64,000 nucleotides of DNA from Brevibacillus sp042683565 (GTDB lineage: Bacteria > Bacillota > Bacilli > Brevibacillales > Brevibacillaceae). The notes beneath the pieces were generated by a model, which was not told the origin of the DNA, made no database searches, and saw nothing but the letters and a program-made list of their open reading frames with translations. Positions 7,883 to 16,900 of the stretch are shown here, one piece after another. The stretch spans positions 1 through 64,000 of the forward strand of contig NZ_JBHUJW010000011.1 of the NCBI RefSeq assembly GCF_042683565.1. The letters are read 5' to 3'. Each line of letters opens with the position of its first letter. Position 1 is the stretch's first letter. The position numbers were made by a program, and so were the translations under genes.

Positions 7883-8713
7883 ATGGAAAAATTAATCATT
7901 ACGGTTGCTCCCACAGGGTCTCAGACGACTCGTGAGCATACTCCCTATCTGCCGCTTACACCGAAGGAAATCGCTGATTCGGTTTATGAGGCGTGGCAAG
8001 CGGGTGCATCGATCGCACATATTCATGTGAAAGATGAAAGCGGCAACAATACCTTGGATTTGGATACGTACAGGGAAGTCGTAAACCGCATTCAGGACAA
8101 ATGTGATATCATTATCAACTTAACGACTGCCGGCGGCTTGTTCATGAACGATGAAGACAGACTAAAGGTTTGTGAATTAGGGCCTGAGATGGCAACCTTT
8201 GATGCTGGTTCCATGAATTTTGGCGCGAATGTGTTTCTTAATTCTCCGCAATTTCTGGAGAGATTGGCGTTAAAAATGAAAGAACATCAGATCAAGCCGG
8301 AAATCGAAATATTCGATATTGGAATGCTCGAGAATACGACGAGAATGGTTCAGAGAGGCCTGCTTGATATGCCAGCCCATTTTCAGTTTGTCCTTGGCAT
8401 ACAGGGAGGAATGCGTGCTACCCCGAGAAATTTACTGTTTTTGGTTGAAAGCCTTCCCCCTGGTTCAACATGGTCAGCGATCGGGGCAAGTAAAGATCAA
8501 TTGACGATCAATACTATGAGCATTCTGCTGGGAGGGCATGTCCGGGTAGGCATGGAGGATAGTGTTTATTATCGCAAGGGGGAACTGGCCAAAACGAATG
8601 CTCAATTTGTGGAAAGAATCGTCCAATTATCAAAAATACTGGGCAGAGAAATTGCAACGCCAAATGAAGCGAGAGACATTTTGGGTTTGAGCAAATCCAG
8701 AGTGGCCAAATAA
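7883..8713 (+). CDS. Beta-keto acid cleavage enzyme (BKACE family)
   Basis: 276 residues with a GAGGAGGAAATTCG-ATG start. BKACE enzymes are Zn-dependent TIM barrels that condense a 3-keto acid with acetyl-CoA, releasing acetoacetate and a CoA ester. The family pattern is complete: IITVAPTG start, GASIAHIHVKD with Zn-binding His46 and His48, IIINLTTAGG, PEMATFDAGSMNFG, PEIEIFDIGM, FVLGIQGG, WSAIGASKDQL, and GGHVRVGMEDSVYY with the third-ligand Glu. It heads an operon with a dehydrogenase, a GntP permease and an SDR, all behind LacI-type operators. This suggests that an imported hydroxy acid is oxidised to a 3-keto acid and cleaved here. The natural substrate is not evident: it need not be 3-keto-5-aminohexanoate. 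Confidence 0.9.
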   Translation: MEKLIITVAPTGSQTTREHTPYLPLTPKEIADSVYEAWQAGASIAHIHVKDESGNNTLDLDTYREVVNRIQDKCDIIINLTTAGGLFMNDEDRLKVCELGPEMATFDAGSMNFGANVFLNSPQFLERLALKMKEHQIKPEIEIFDIGMLENTTRMVQRGLLDMPAHFQFVLGIQGGMRATPRNLLFLVESLPPGSTWSAIGASKDQLTINTMSILLGGHVRVGMEDSVYYRKGELAKTNAQFVERIVQLSKILGREIATPNEARDILGLSKSRVAK

Positions 8714-8826
8714 CGTTTTACCGCAATGCCTGTACGAAAAAATGCAAGCGGTTTCATTTTGGATGAATCAAGAGAATCGGCGAGTGAACGATTGCTGATC
8801 CGACAACTCAACGAGGAGGAAAACAG

Positions 8827-9849
8827 ATGAGAATGGCAATTATGGGTGCCGGCTCGCTAGGTACGATAATCGGGGCTCTTATTACGAAAGGGGGACGAGA
8901 GATCGAGCTAATCGACATTAACAAGGAGCATGTCGACGCACTCAATGATTCGGGTGCAAAAATTACCGGTTTTCTGGATCTTTGTGTACGAGTAAAAGCG
9001 ATTTTGCCCAGTGAAATGACAGGGACGTATGATTTGGTTTTTCTTTTGACCAAGCAGGTTTATAACAAAACGACGTTGGAACAGTTGCTTCCCCATCTGT
9101 CTGAGGACAGCATCGTGTGTACGCTGCAAAATGGTGTGCCTGAGGATTATGTCTCGTCATTGATCGGACGCGAAAGAACCATCGGAGGCGCGGTCGGGTT
9201 CGGGGCTGCATGGTTAGGGCCAGGAATCTCAGAGCTGGCAACGGAAGTACATACGATGCAACATTATGCGTTTGACATCGGGGAGCTGGATGGAGCGATA
9301 ACGCCTCGCCTCGAGGAAGTAAAGAAGGTACTGGACCTTGTTGGACATTGTCATATCTCATCGAACATCATGGGAATCAAGTGGGCCAAACTCTTGATGA
9401 ATGCCACATTTAGCGGCATGTCAGCTGCATTAGGCTGCCGTTTCGGCGATGTCTTGAGGAATGACGCAGCCATGTTTCATTTGGCGTATCTTGCAGATGA
9501 AACGATCAAGGTGGCGCATGCACACAAAATTCGATTAGAGCCAATGCAGGGAAAAGATATGGAATTTCTTGAGCTCCGGGATCGAAATGACGTCCCCAAT
9601 AAAATGGCGTTTTACCAGGAAGTATGGGGGCCGCATCGCAATACAAAAGCAAGCATGCTGCAAGACTTAGAGAAAAAGAGACCGACAGAAATTGATTATA
9701 TCAACGGCTTTGTTTGTAAAAAAGGAAGGGAGGCAGGGATTCAGACTCCGTACAATGATTTGGTTGTTCAATTAGTGAAAGAAGCAGAGAAGAAGGGCAG
9801 ACCCCCGAAATTTGAAGAGAATATTGCTTATTTTGGTTCAAGTCTATAA
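8827..9849 (+). CDS. Ketopantoate reductase-like (ApbA/PanE family) dehydrogenase
   Basis: 340 residues, start with GAGGAGGAAAACAG. N-terminal Rossmann motif MAIMGAGSLGTIIGALI (GxGxxG); VFLLTKQVYN and ILPSEMTGTYDLVF strands; TLQNGVPEDY; IGGAVGFGAAW; then the C-terminal helical domain with GIKWAKLLMNATFSGMSA (family Lys and Asn) and ADEDTIKVAHAH-like helix. Near the end KRPTEIDYINGFVCKKGREAGIQTPYN matches the family's substrate-domain motif. In this catabolic operon it is more likely to act on a pathway hydroxy/keto acid than to supply pantothenate; that is inference. Its start lies 113 bp after the BKACE gene, so transcription is probably continuous. Confidence 0.85.
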   Translation: MRMAIMGAGSLGTIIGALITKGGREIELIDINKEHVDALNDSGAKITGFLDLCVRVKAILPSEMTGTYDLVFLLTKQVYNKTTLEQLLPHLSEDSIVCTLQNGVPEDYVSSLIGRERTIGGAVGFGAAWLGPGISELATEVHTMQHYAFDIGELDGAITPRLEEVKKVLDLVGHCHISSNIMGIKWAKLLMNATFSGMSAALGCRFGDVLRNDAAMFHLAYLADETIKVAHAHKIRLEPMQGKDMEFLELRDRNDVPNKMAFYQEVWGPHRNTKASMLQDLEKKRPTEIDYINGFVCKKGREAGIQTPYNDLVVQLVKEAEKKGRPPKFEENIAYFGSSL

Positions 9850-9920
9850 AAGGAGCGGGGAAAGCTCCTGCTGCGAAACGCTATTCCTGAAAACGAAAAT
9901 GTGAAATGGAGTGTATATGT

Positions 9921-11243
9921 ATGCCACTTATCGCATTATTTTTAGGGATCGTACTGTTGTTTGTGTTAGTCATTGTTTGCAAGTTCAATGCTTTTTTATC
10001 TCTCATGCTATCAGCAATCTTCGTAGGCGTTTTTCTGGGCATGGAGCCATCGGCGATCGTGACCTCCATCGAATCCGGACTGGGAGGTACGCTGGGGCAT
10101 CTGGCGATTATTATTGGACTGGGAGCTATTTTCGGAAAAATCATCTCTGAAGGCGGCGGAGCGAACCGAATTGCATCAACGTTAATTGATATTTTCGGTG
10201 AAAAAAGAGTGGATTGGGCTATTTGTATCGCATCCTTTCTGTTAGGGGTTATCTTGTTTTATGAAGTAAGTTATATTCTACTTATTCCCATTGTGTATAC
10301 AGTAGCCAATGAAGCAAAAGTCAAGCTGATGAAAGTAGGAATGCCTTTTCTGGCTGCAATCTCCATCACCCATGTCTTCTTGCCGCCACATCCAGGACCA
10401 ACCGCTATTTCAGCTGCTTTAGGGGCGAATTTGGGTGTAGTGTTGGGATATGGATTCCTGTTAGCCATTCCGGCTACCGTGATTTTTGGTCCGTTAGTAG
10501 CGAAGCTGTATCGGAACTGGGATATCCAAATTCCTAACCATTTGGTTACGAAGAAAGAATTTAACATGCATGAGGTCCCATCCTTTGCAACGTCTGTATT
10601 CATTACGTTGTTACCTGTTATTCTGATATTGATCGGGGTAATTGCAGGGTTCTCCTTTCCGAAAACATCATTGATCTACAAAACATTGACTTTTATCGGG
10701 AATGCGGATATTGCGCTGCTTCTTTCCCTTCTCGTCGCTGTTTATGTGTTTGGTCTGCGCAAAAAGAGAAAGACGATGATGGAATTGATGAAAATCGTAG
10801 AAGGGGCGCTGATCTCCATAGGAGGGATCATTTTCACCCTTGGTGGCGGCGGCGCATTCAAGCAGGTCATCCTTGATAGCGGCATGGCAAAGTACATTGC
10901 GGATTTCACAAGCGGATGGAATATCTCTCCCTTTATCCTGGCGTGGCTGATTGCGCTCATCATTCGGCTGGCTGTAGGATCTGCTACCGTAACGGTGTTA
11001 ACGACAGCAGGAATCATGCTGCCCATTGTCTCGAAAACCGGAGTGAGTCCTGAATTGATGGTGCTTGCGATTGGAAGCGCATCCATTGCCTGGGCTCCGC
11101 CGAGCGATGTCTCTTTCTGGATGACAAAGGAGTATTTTCATTTGACGATTGGTCAAACGATCAAATCTGTATGCTTCATGTACACCCTTGTTGCGATTTA
11201 CGGCATACTCGGCGTACTAGCATTGAACATGGTGTTCGGATAA
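9921..11243 (+). CDS. GntP-family gluconate/organic acid:H+ symporter
   Basis: About 440 residues. The ATG at 9921 is preferred because GGAG lies 9 nt before it; an in-frame ATG at 9906 has no site. It has 12-14 hydrophobic segments, beginning PLIALFLGIVLLFVLVIVC. GntP-family motifs include LGAIFGKIISEGGGANRIA, ITHVFLPPHPGPTAIS, GGIIFTLGGGGAFKQVI and a late IGSASIAWAPPSDVSFWM. It would import the acid that the neighbouring enzymes break down. GntP members carry gluconate, 3-hydroxybutyrate-like and other hydroxy acids, so the substrate should be a hydroxy or keto acid. It sits 71 bp after the dehydrogenase. Confidence 0.9.
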   Translation: MPLIALFLGIVLLFVLVIVCKFNAFLSLMLSAIFVGVFLGMEPSAIVTSIESGLGGTLGHLAIIIGLGAIFGKIISEGGGANRIASTLIDIFGEKRVDWAICIASFLLGVILFYEVSYILLIPIVYTVANEAKVKLMKVGMPFLAAISITHVFLPPHPGPTAISAALGANLGVVLGYGFLLAIPATVIFGPLVAKLYRNWDIQIPNHLVTKKEFNMHEVPSFATSVFITLLPVILILIGVIAGFSFPKTSLIYKTLTFIGNADIALLLSLLVAVYVFGLRKKRKTMMELMKIVEGALISIGGIIFTLGGGGAFKQVILDSGMAKYIADFTSGWNISPFILAWLIALIIRLAVGSATVTVLTTAGIMLPIVSKTGVSPELMVLAIGSASIAWAPPSDVSFWMTKEYFHLTIGQTIKSVCFMYTLVAIYGILGVLALNMVFG

Positions 11244-11305
11244 TTTTGACGAATCGGTGTTGACTGCAAATCATGATTCGGAAAATGTGATGAGGAGTGT
11301 CTTGC

Positions 11306-12031
11306 ATGAAACTGGAGGGGAAAGTTGTCATCATTACGGGGGGAGCAGGGGGAATAGGAAAAGAAGCGAGTCTATTATTGGCTAGCGAAGGGGCACATGT
11401 GGTTGTCGTTGATTGTCATCAGCAGTCGGCAGAAGAAGTAGCGAAAGAAGCGAATGGTCTGGGGCTAGCTGTTGACATATCCAACCGCGATCAAGTGGAT
11501 GGGATGGTCAGTGAAGTAATCAACCGGTTTGGGAAAATTGATGTTTTGATTAATAATGCCGGGATTACCATGGACGCCACGCTTGCGAAGATGACGCAGG
11601 AACAGTGGGACCGTGTGATCTCCATTAACCAAACAGGTGTCTTTCATTGCACGCAGGCCGTGGTGCCTCACATGATCAGGGAAGGCTCGGGCAAAATTAT
11701 CAATACAAGCAGCATCGTAGGGAGAATGGGGAATTTTGGACAAACTAATTATGCCGCATCGAAAGCAGCGGTTATTGCCATGACGCAGACGTGGGCGAAA
11801 GAGCTTGGCAGGAAGGGGATTCTTGTAAATGCGGTGGCGCCAGGTTTTATCATGACCCCGATGACGGAGAAAATGCCGGAGAAGGTACTTCAAGGCATGA
11901 GGGACAAAATAGCTCTCCAACGCCTTGGAAAGCCAAGGGATATTGCGAATGTGTATCTATTTTTGGCGAGCGATGACTCCAGCTATATCAATGGTGCCGT
12001 AATTCCTGTCGATGGCGGCCTTTCGATTTGA
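11306..12031 (+). CDS. Short-chain dehydrogenase/reductase (FabG-like)
   Basis: 241 residues from the ATG at 11306 (GAGGAG 8 nt upstream). Classical SDR: cofactor motif TGGAGGIGKEA, NNAG at about residue 87, catalytic Ser (INTSSIVG), Tyr-x3-Lys (YAASKAA), GILVNAVAPGFI, and C-terminal ASDDSSYINGAVIPVDGGLSI. The Asp near residue 37 (VVVVDCHQQS) suggests NAD preference, fitting a catabolic oxidation. As the last gene of the LacI-controlled operon it is a candidate for the 3-hydroxy acid to 3-keto acid step that would feed the BKACE enzyme. That assignment is inference from neighbours. Confidence 0.88.
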   Translation: MKLEGKVVIITGGAGGIGKEASLLLASEGAHVVVVDCHQQSAEEVAKEANGLGLAVDISNRDQVDGMVSEVINRFGKIDVLINNAGITMDATLAKMTQEQWDRVISINQTGVFHCTQAVVPHMIREGSGKIINTSSIVGRMGNFGQTNYAASKAAVIAMTQTWAKELGRKGILVNAVAPGFIMTPMTEKMPEKVLQGMRDKIALQRLGKPRDIANVYLFLASDDSSYINGAVIPVDGGLSI

Positions 12032-12064
12032 AATAGGAGTACCCGCAAAAGGAGATGAACAGAG

Positions 12065-12772
12065 TTGAACCTGGAGACGGTCATGCAGGAGCTTGAAGCT
12101 CTCGGCAAGGAACGGCTGAAGAAAATGTACATGTCCAACGGGGCGCGTGAACCGCTTTTTGGCGTGGCGACAGGAGAGATGAAGCCGCTCGCCAGGAAAA
12201 TCGGGATCAATCAACCGTTGGCCGAGCAGCTTTACGCCACGGGAAACTACGATGCCATGTACTTTGCCGGCATTATTGCAGACCCGAAAGCGATGACCGA
12301 GGCGGATTTTGAGCGCTGGATGGATGGTGCCTATTTTTATATGCTATCCGATTACGTGGTTGCCGTCACCCTGGCGGAGACCGATATCGCGCAAGCAGTG
12401 GCCGACAAATGGATCGCAAGCGGCGAAGAGCTCAGGATGTCGGCGGGCTGGAGCTGCTATTGCTGGCTGCTGGGCAGTCGGCCGGACACGGAATTTGCCG
12501 AGAGCAAACTGGCAGGCATGCTGGAGACGGTAGAAAAGACGATCTGTGATGCTCCCGAGCGAACGAAAGCGTCGATGAACAATTTTATGTACACTGTCGG
12601 GGTGTCCTACCTGCCGCTCCATGAAAAGGCGGTTGAGACCGCAAAGGCAGTCGGTCCGATCCAATTGAAACGGGACAAGAAAAAAAGCAGTACCCTGCAT
12701 GCCGCCGAAAGTATCCAAAAGGCGATCGCCAGAGGGCAGCTTGGTTTCAAACGGAAATATGTAAGATGTTAG
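12065..12772 (+). CDS. DNA alkylation repair protein (AlkD-like HEAT repeat family)
   Basis: 235 residues from a TTG, with AAGGAGA 10 nt before. The ATG at 12055 is out of frame. The protein is helical throughout and follows the DNA alkylation repair family: PLFGVATGEMKPLARKIG near the start, then HEAT-like helices (DAMYFAGIIADPKAMTEADFERWM, LSDYVVAVTLAE, WIASGEELRMSAGWSCYCWLLG), NFMYTVGVSYLPLHEKAVETAKAVG, and a Lys/Arg-rich C-terminus. The AlkD family removes positively charged alkylated bases such as 3- and 7-alkylpurines; here this is by homology only. It lies 33 bp after the SDR gene and may be read through from it, though function is unrelated. A strong terminator follows. Confidence 0.8.
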   Translation: MNLETVMQELEALGKERLKKMYMSNGAREPLFGVATGEMKPLARKIGINQPLAEQLYATGNYDAMYFAGIIADPKAMTEADFERWMDGAYFYMLSDYVVAVTLAETDIAQAVADKWIASGEELRMSAGWSCYCWLLGSRPDTEFAESKLAGMLETVEKTICDAPERTKASMNNFMYTVGVSYLPLHEKAVETAKAVGPIQLKRDKKKSSTLHAAESIQKAIARGQLGFKRKYVRC

Positions 12773-12785
12773 CCGACCTTTGAGC

Positions 12786-12830
12786 AAAAAGGGGAAAGCA
12801 AGGTCCAATCGGATCTGCTTTCCCCTTTTG
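12786..12830. terminator. Bidirectional terminator between convergent genes
   Basis: Stem AAAAGGGGAAAGCA / TGCTTTCCCCTTTT with a 15-nt loop; A and T tracts flank both sides. It serves the repair gene (+) and the SLH-like gene (-). Confidence 0.85.
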
Positions 12831-12929
12831 CTTTGGCTGTAAGGCAGGGATGACAGGCAACTGGCAGGAAGAACCGGCGGGCGGCTGGATAGGGGGTGCT
12901 GCGAGCCGGTGGTTGCTTGGCGGACCGGC

Positions 12930-13631
12930 TTATTCAGCCACCGGCGCCTGATGAGCCTGAATATACTCGACGGCATGCTGGATGAGCTCGGCTGTCTCCT
13001 GGCGGCTTAAGGCCTGTTTCGGGTGGAAGTTGCCTTGTTCATCGAGGTGTGCGATGCCAAGGGAGAGTGCCCGTTGAACAGCTCCTTGATAGCTGATGTT
13101 CAGCTCGCTTTCATCTCCGAGTGCAACCGGAGCAATATTTAGCATCGGGAGGTTGTAACGGGATTCCATTACGGTCATCAGCTGATAGACAAACTCCTCT
13201 TTCGTCCACATCTGATCCGGTGCGAGATCGGCCGGCAGTTTAAAGCCTTGGTTCGCGGCGATCACGAGGGCGGGAGCGTACCAGGCGTTGTTGTCCGCTT
13301 TGGCGTAATAATCGCTGGCAACGGGGAGTTTGAAGAAGTGAATGCCATCGATATTCAAGTGGAAGGCGTTGACGATCAGTTGGATGCCTTCCGCAGCGGT
13401 AATGGTGGCTTGCGGCAGGAAAAGGCCGTTTTTCCAGTCTTCGTCGGCCTGGCTGTCTTGCGGATGCGCGTTATTTTGCGTGATGGACATTTGGCTGCTT
13501 TCCTGCGTTTGCGCTGCAGGGGTGAGGGGAGCAGCGGCAGAAGTGAGGGCAGCCGCAGCGGAAGCGCCCGATTGGAAGAGCGACAGAATCGCAAAAGCGG
13601 AAAGTGCTGCAAGATTGCGTGTGAGTTTCAT
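12930..13631 (-). CDS. Secreted protein with SLH-like repeats
   Basis: 233 residues; the ATG at 13631 with an AAAGGTGG site is preferred to the GTG at 13643. N-terminal signal peptide (MKLTRNLAALSAFAILSLFQSGASA), then an Ala/Gln-rich linker, then two units that read like S-layer homology modules: ITAAEGIQLIVNAFHL... WYAPALVIAANQGFKLPADLAPDQMWTKEEFVYQLMTVM and a second ending GAVQRALSLGIAH...FHPKQALSRQETAELIQHAVEYI. SLH modules bind secondary cell-wall polymers (pyruvylated) in Brevibacillus and Paenibacillus relatives; these copies are divergent and only two. It is divergently placed from the giant secreted protein gene and may be a wall-associated accessory of the pilus locus; that is inference. 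Confidence 0.7.
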   Translation of the reverse strand: MKLTRNLAALSAFAILSLFQSGASAAAALTSAAAPLTPAAQTQESSQMSITQNNAHPQDSQADEDWKNGLFLPQATITAAEGIQLIVNAFHLNIDGIHFFKLPVASDYYAKADNNAWYAPALVIAANQGFKLPADLAPDQMWTKEEFVYQLMTVMESRYNLPMLNIAPVALGDESELNISYQGAVQRALSLGIAHLDEQGNFHPKQALSRQETAELIQHAVEYIQAHQAPVAE

Positions 13632-13682
13632 AGAGGAGACCACCTTTTCCAGTTAGTTGAAGTCAGGCGTTGCATATGGTTC

Positions 13683-13859
13683 ATGCCCATTCAGCGAGAG
13701 CGAGCGAGACACTTCTATCAGCGTTATCACGCCTTCTATAGTTTTGTGAGTTGCTATCAATTTGACGAAGGGGATGAAGAAACGTTACAGAGCAGAATGG
13801 ATTTTTTTCATTCGTTTGACAAACCAGGACAAATGAGATGGTTTTCCGCAGAAATATAG
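13683..13859 (+). CDS. Possible small ORF in the divergent region
   Basis: 58 codons starting MPIQRERARHFYQRYHAFY and ending SFDKPGQMRWFSAEI. It is rich in aromatic and charged residues like a real small protein, but no convincing ribosome binding site precedes the ATG and I recognise no family. The remaining 344-bp interval between the SLH-like gene and the giant gene holds no other candidate. Confidence 0.25.
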   Translation: MPIQRERARHFYQRYHAFYSFVSCYQFDEGDEETLQSRMDFFHSFDKPGQMRWFSAEI

Positions 13860-13975
13860 TGCAAAAGAACCATTAATAGGGTAATCTGATAGTGAAATGG
13901 TTAGTGTTTCCATTTGCATCGTTTACGAGAACACCATTCGGTTTCAGGAATCAAAAAGAGAAGGAGAATGCGGTT

Positions 13976-16900
13976 GTGAGAGTTTGGAAGCTGTTGCTAT
14001 TATTTTCGCTCATGATTCAAATCTCGCTCGGCACATGGGGACCGCAGTCTATCAGCCATGCAGCCGACATGCCCTCCCCAAAGAAAAAGATTCTGGAGAT
14101 CACGGATAGCGGCATTTCCGAGCTGTCTACGCAAATGTTACCGAGCACCGAGTATGCGATTACGACCATGAGCATGAAGCGGTTTGTCGCGATTCGGGAG
14201 GAACTGGACGGAAGGTATGACGCGATCTATATAGGCTCAGGGAAGTACAGCACCGCACAAGTCAGCTACCCCAACATGACCAACCAAAATTCGCAGTCGG
14301 AACGCGCGAATGCGCACAACACGAAAGACATCATGAACGATATCACCAATCTGAAGGCAGAAGCGATTAAAAAGGAGTTTATCAGCAAAGGCCAGTTGGT
14401 CGTTTTGCACACGGATACCGTCACGAAAAACACGGGCAAGCTGAAAAGCCAGTTCATCGGCTACAAAAGCAATCCGGTCAAGAACGTCATCTTTGTATCC
14501 AGCGCCGCTGAGGCAGCGAGCAAGATCGGGCAAAACATTGCGGCCAGGCCGCGGCTGGAGCTGCTCACCCAGCCAAGCGATTACACGCTTCCGACGCATA
14601 CCATCTACGGCGCGGACCAGACCATTTCCTATACGTTCAAGCTGGCGAATAACGCGCAGCTGGCTGGCCATAACCTGAGCGCCAATCTGTACATCGACGC
14701 TGACTTCGACAAGGTATACGAACCGGATGAGCTGGTCAGCACGACGGCGATGACTGCCAGCGATTCTGTCAAGGAAATTCAGTATACGCTGCCGAAAGGG
14801 CTCTCCACCCTGTACTACTGGAAGCTGGAGATCGTCGATGAAGGAACAAAACTGAAAGATTTCGCGACAGGCATCTTTCAGTTCCGGGATCAAAAAGTAC
14901 ATGTCCGCGTACTTCAGGTAACGGTAAGTTCCAATGACGTCAGCGATCTGAACAAGCGCATCAAGTCGACTTATCTGGACAACCAGACGGATTACGACCT
15001 CGACATTACGACTGTATCGATCAACGATTTCAATAATTCCTACTACAAAAGTCTCAATGGCAATTACGACATGCTGGTATTCGGGTTCCGGGATACCTAC
15101 AACGAAGGGGCGACGATCACGACGAAAGCGGCAGAGGCCGTGCAGTCCTTTATCAGCACAGGCCAGGGCGTCATGTTCTCCCATGATACGATCTATCGCA
15201 GCAGCAACAACTGGCTCACCTATTTCAAAGACATCACCGGCCAGAAGGACCCTATGCACAACCTGGGCCTGGGAGCGCCCAATCCGTCTACCACGACCAA
15301 GCAGGTCAACAGCGGCTTGCTGACGCAATATCCGTTTGCCCTGGGCGATTCGGTCACGGTGGCGACGACCCACGATCAGTATTTTACACTCGATCTCGAG
15401 GACCCGGCTGTCATCCCGTGGTATAACATGGCGGAAGACAATCGCGATATTGCCGACAGCTGGAATCACTACTACACCTATTCAAAGGGAAGCGTCACCT
15501 ATTCGGGTACGGGGCATACGTCCAACAGCTTCCCCGATTCGGAGCAGAAGCTGTTTGTCAACACGCTGTACCGCGCCTTCATCGGTGCCAACCACGCGCC
15601 GTTCATCACGATGATTACGCCAAACGACAAGGAGCATATTCGCAGCACGGACAAGACGTTTGATATTGCCTATCGCGTGGATGATTACGATCTGAAAGAC
15701 TTCCTGCTGAAAACGAGGATCTACGTGGACGGCTCCCTGGTCTATTCCAACGACCGTGCCGGCAATGGATCGACCGTCATTTACAATGCGGAAAACACCG
15801 CGACCAACGGCGGAGAAATTGAGGTGAAGGTCGAACTGGAGGACAGCAAAGGAGCCAAGCAGACGATCACGCGCACCGTCATCGTGGACAAGGTGACGCC
15901 TGCGCTCGCGCTGTCCCGCAAGCTGGTCGATGTCAATCCGGAGCGCATCGCGAAAAACAGTCCGTTCCAAATCCGCTATACCATCGAGCCTCGGGACATT
16001 CCTCTCAGCTCCCTGGCGGTGACGGGCCTGCGTCCGATCTGGATGCCGCAGCAAAATTACGTTTTGGGCAATGCTTATTCATTCAGGGATGTGACGCGGG
16101 GCAATTTCGGCCCGATCGCCTGGACGGGCAAAAACGACCGCGCGGCTTTCCTGCAATTGATGAAGGCGGGTTACTCTACTCCCGTCGCCTTGTACGATAG
16201 TATTGATACGATGACGGGAAACAACCTCAAAAGCGAAATCGAGGGCGGCTTCGACTACCTGTACAAGCAAAAAATGACGATTACGCTGCCGATCATCGAC
16301 GAAACGGTGCTGCGCGGCAATTCGACGGTAGCGACTGCGCTCAATTTCGGCCGCTTTGAAGTGAAGAAAGACAGCTCGGGCGACTACGTCGGCGTTTTTC
16401 GGGGATACGTCTACAACCTCAGCAATGATCAGCTGACCTTGCAAAACTTGCGGTTCGATGAAGTCTACCCGTCCGGCATCGAGGTGGTGGGCAACTCTGA
16501 AGCGTGGACGCCGTCGCAATCAGACGGCAAGAGCCGGATATCCGGCAGTCTGCAGGACATCTCGTACACCCTTTCACCAGATGGAAAAGGATTTCGGGCG
16601 GCGAAAAAGGAGTTTACCGTTACTGTTCGAGCTGTGAAAAGCGGTCTGTACACGCTGAATCAATCCCAACTGAAGTATACCGATTTCACTTCTGCAGATG
16701 TGGCGGACACCTTCAACAGCATGACTTTCCATGTGTACACGGCGGTGACGGGCGTGGCGCTCAACAAAGAGCAGCTCGTGCTGATTGCAGATGATCCGTC
16801 GCGCAACTCCGAGCAGCTGATTGCCACGGTATTCCCCGATGATGCCGAGAACAAAGGCGTAAAATGGACGTCCAGCGATGAAAACGTAGCGACGGTGGAC

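Noticed and set aside
12344..12976. Minus-strand frame over the AlkD-like gene and the intergenic space
   Set aside because: It overlaps the clear terminator and a well-defined gene, and has no start site.
14237..15469. Long open frame on the minus strand within the giant secreted protein gene
   Set aside because: It runs antisense to a gene with clear signal peptide, domains and ribosome site; its composition (Arg/Val/Leu-rich) is typical of a shadow frame.
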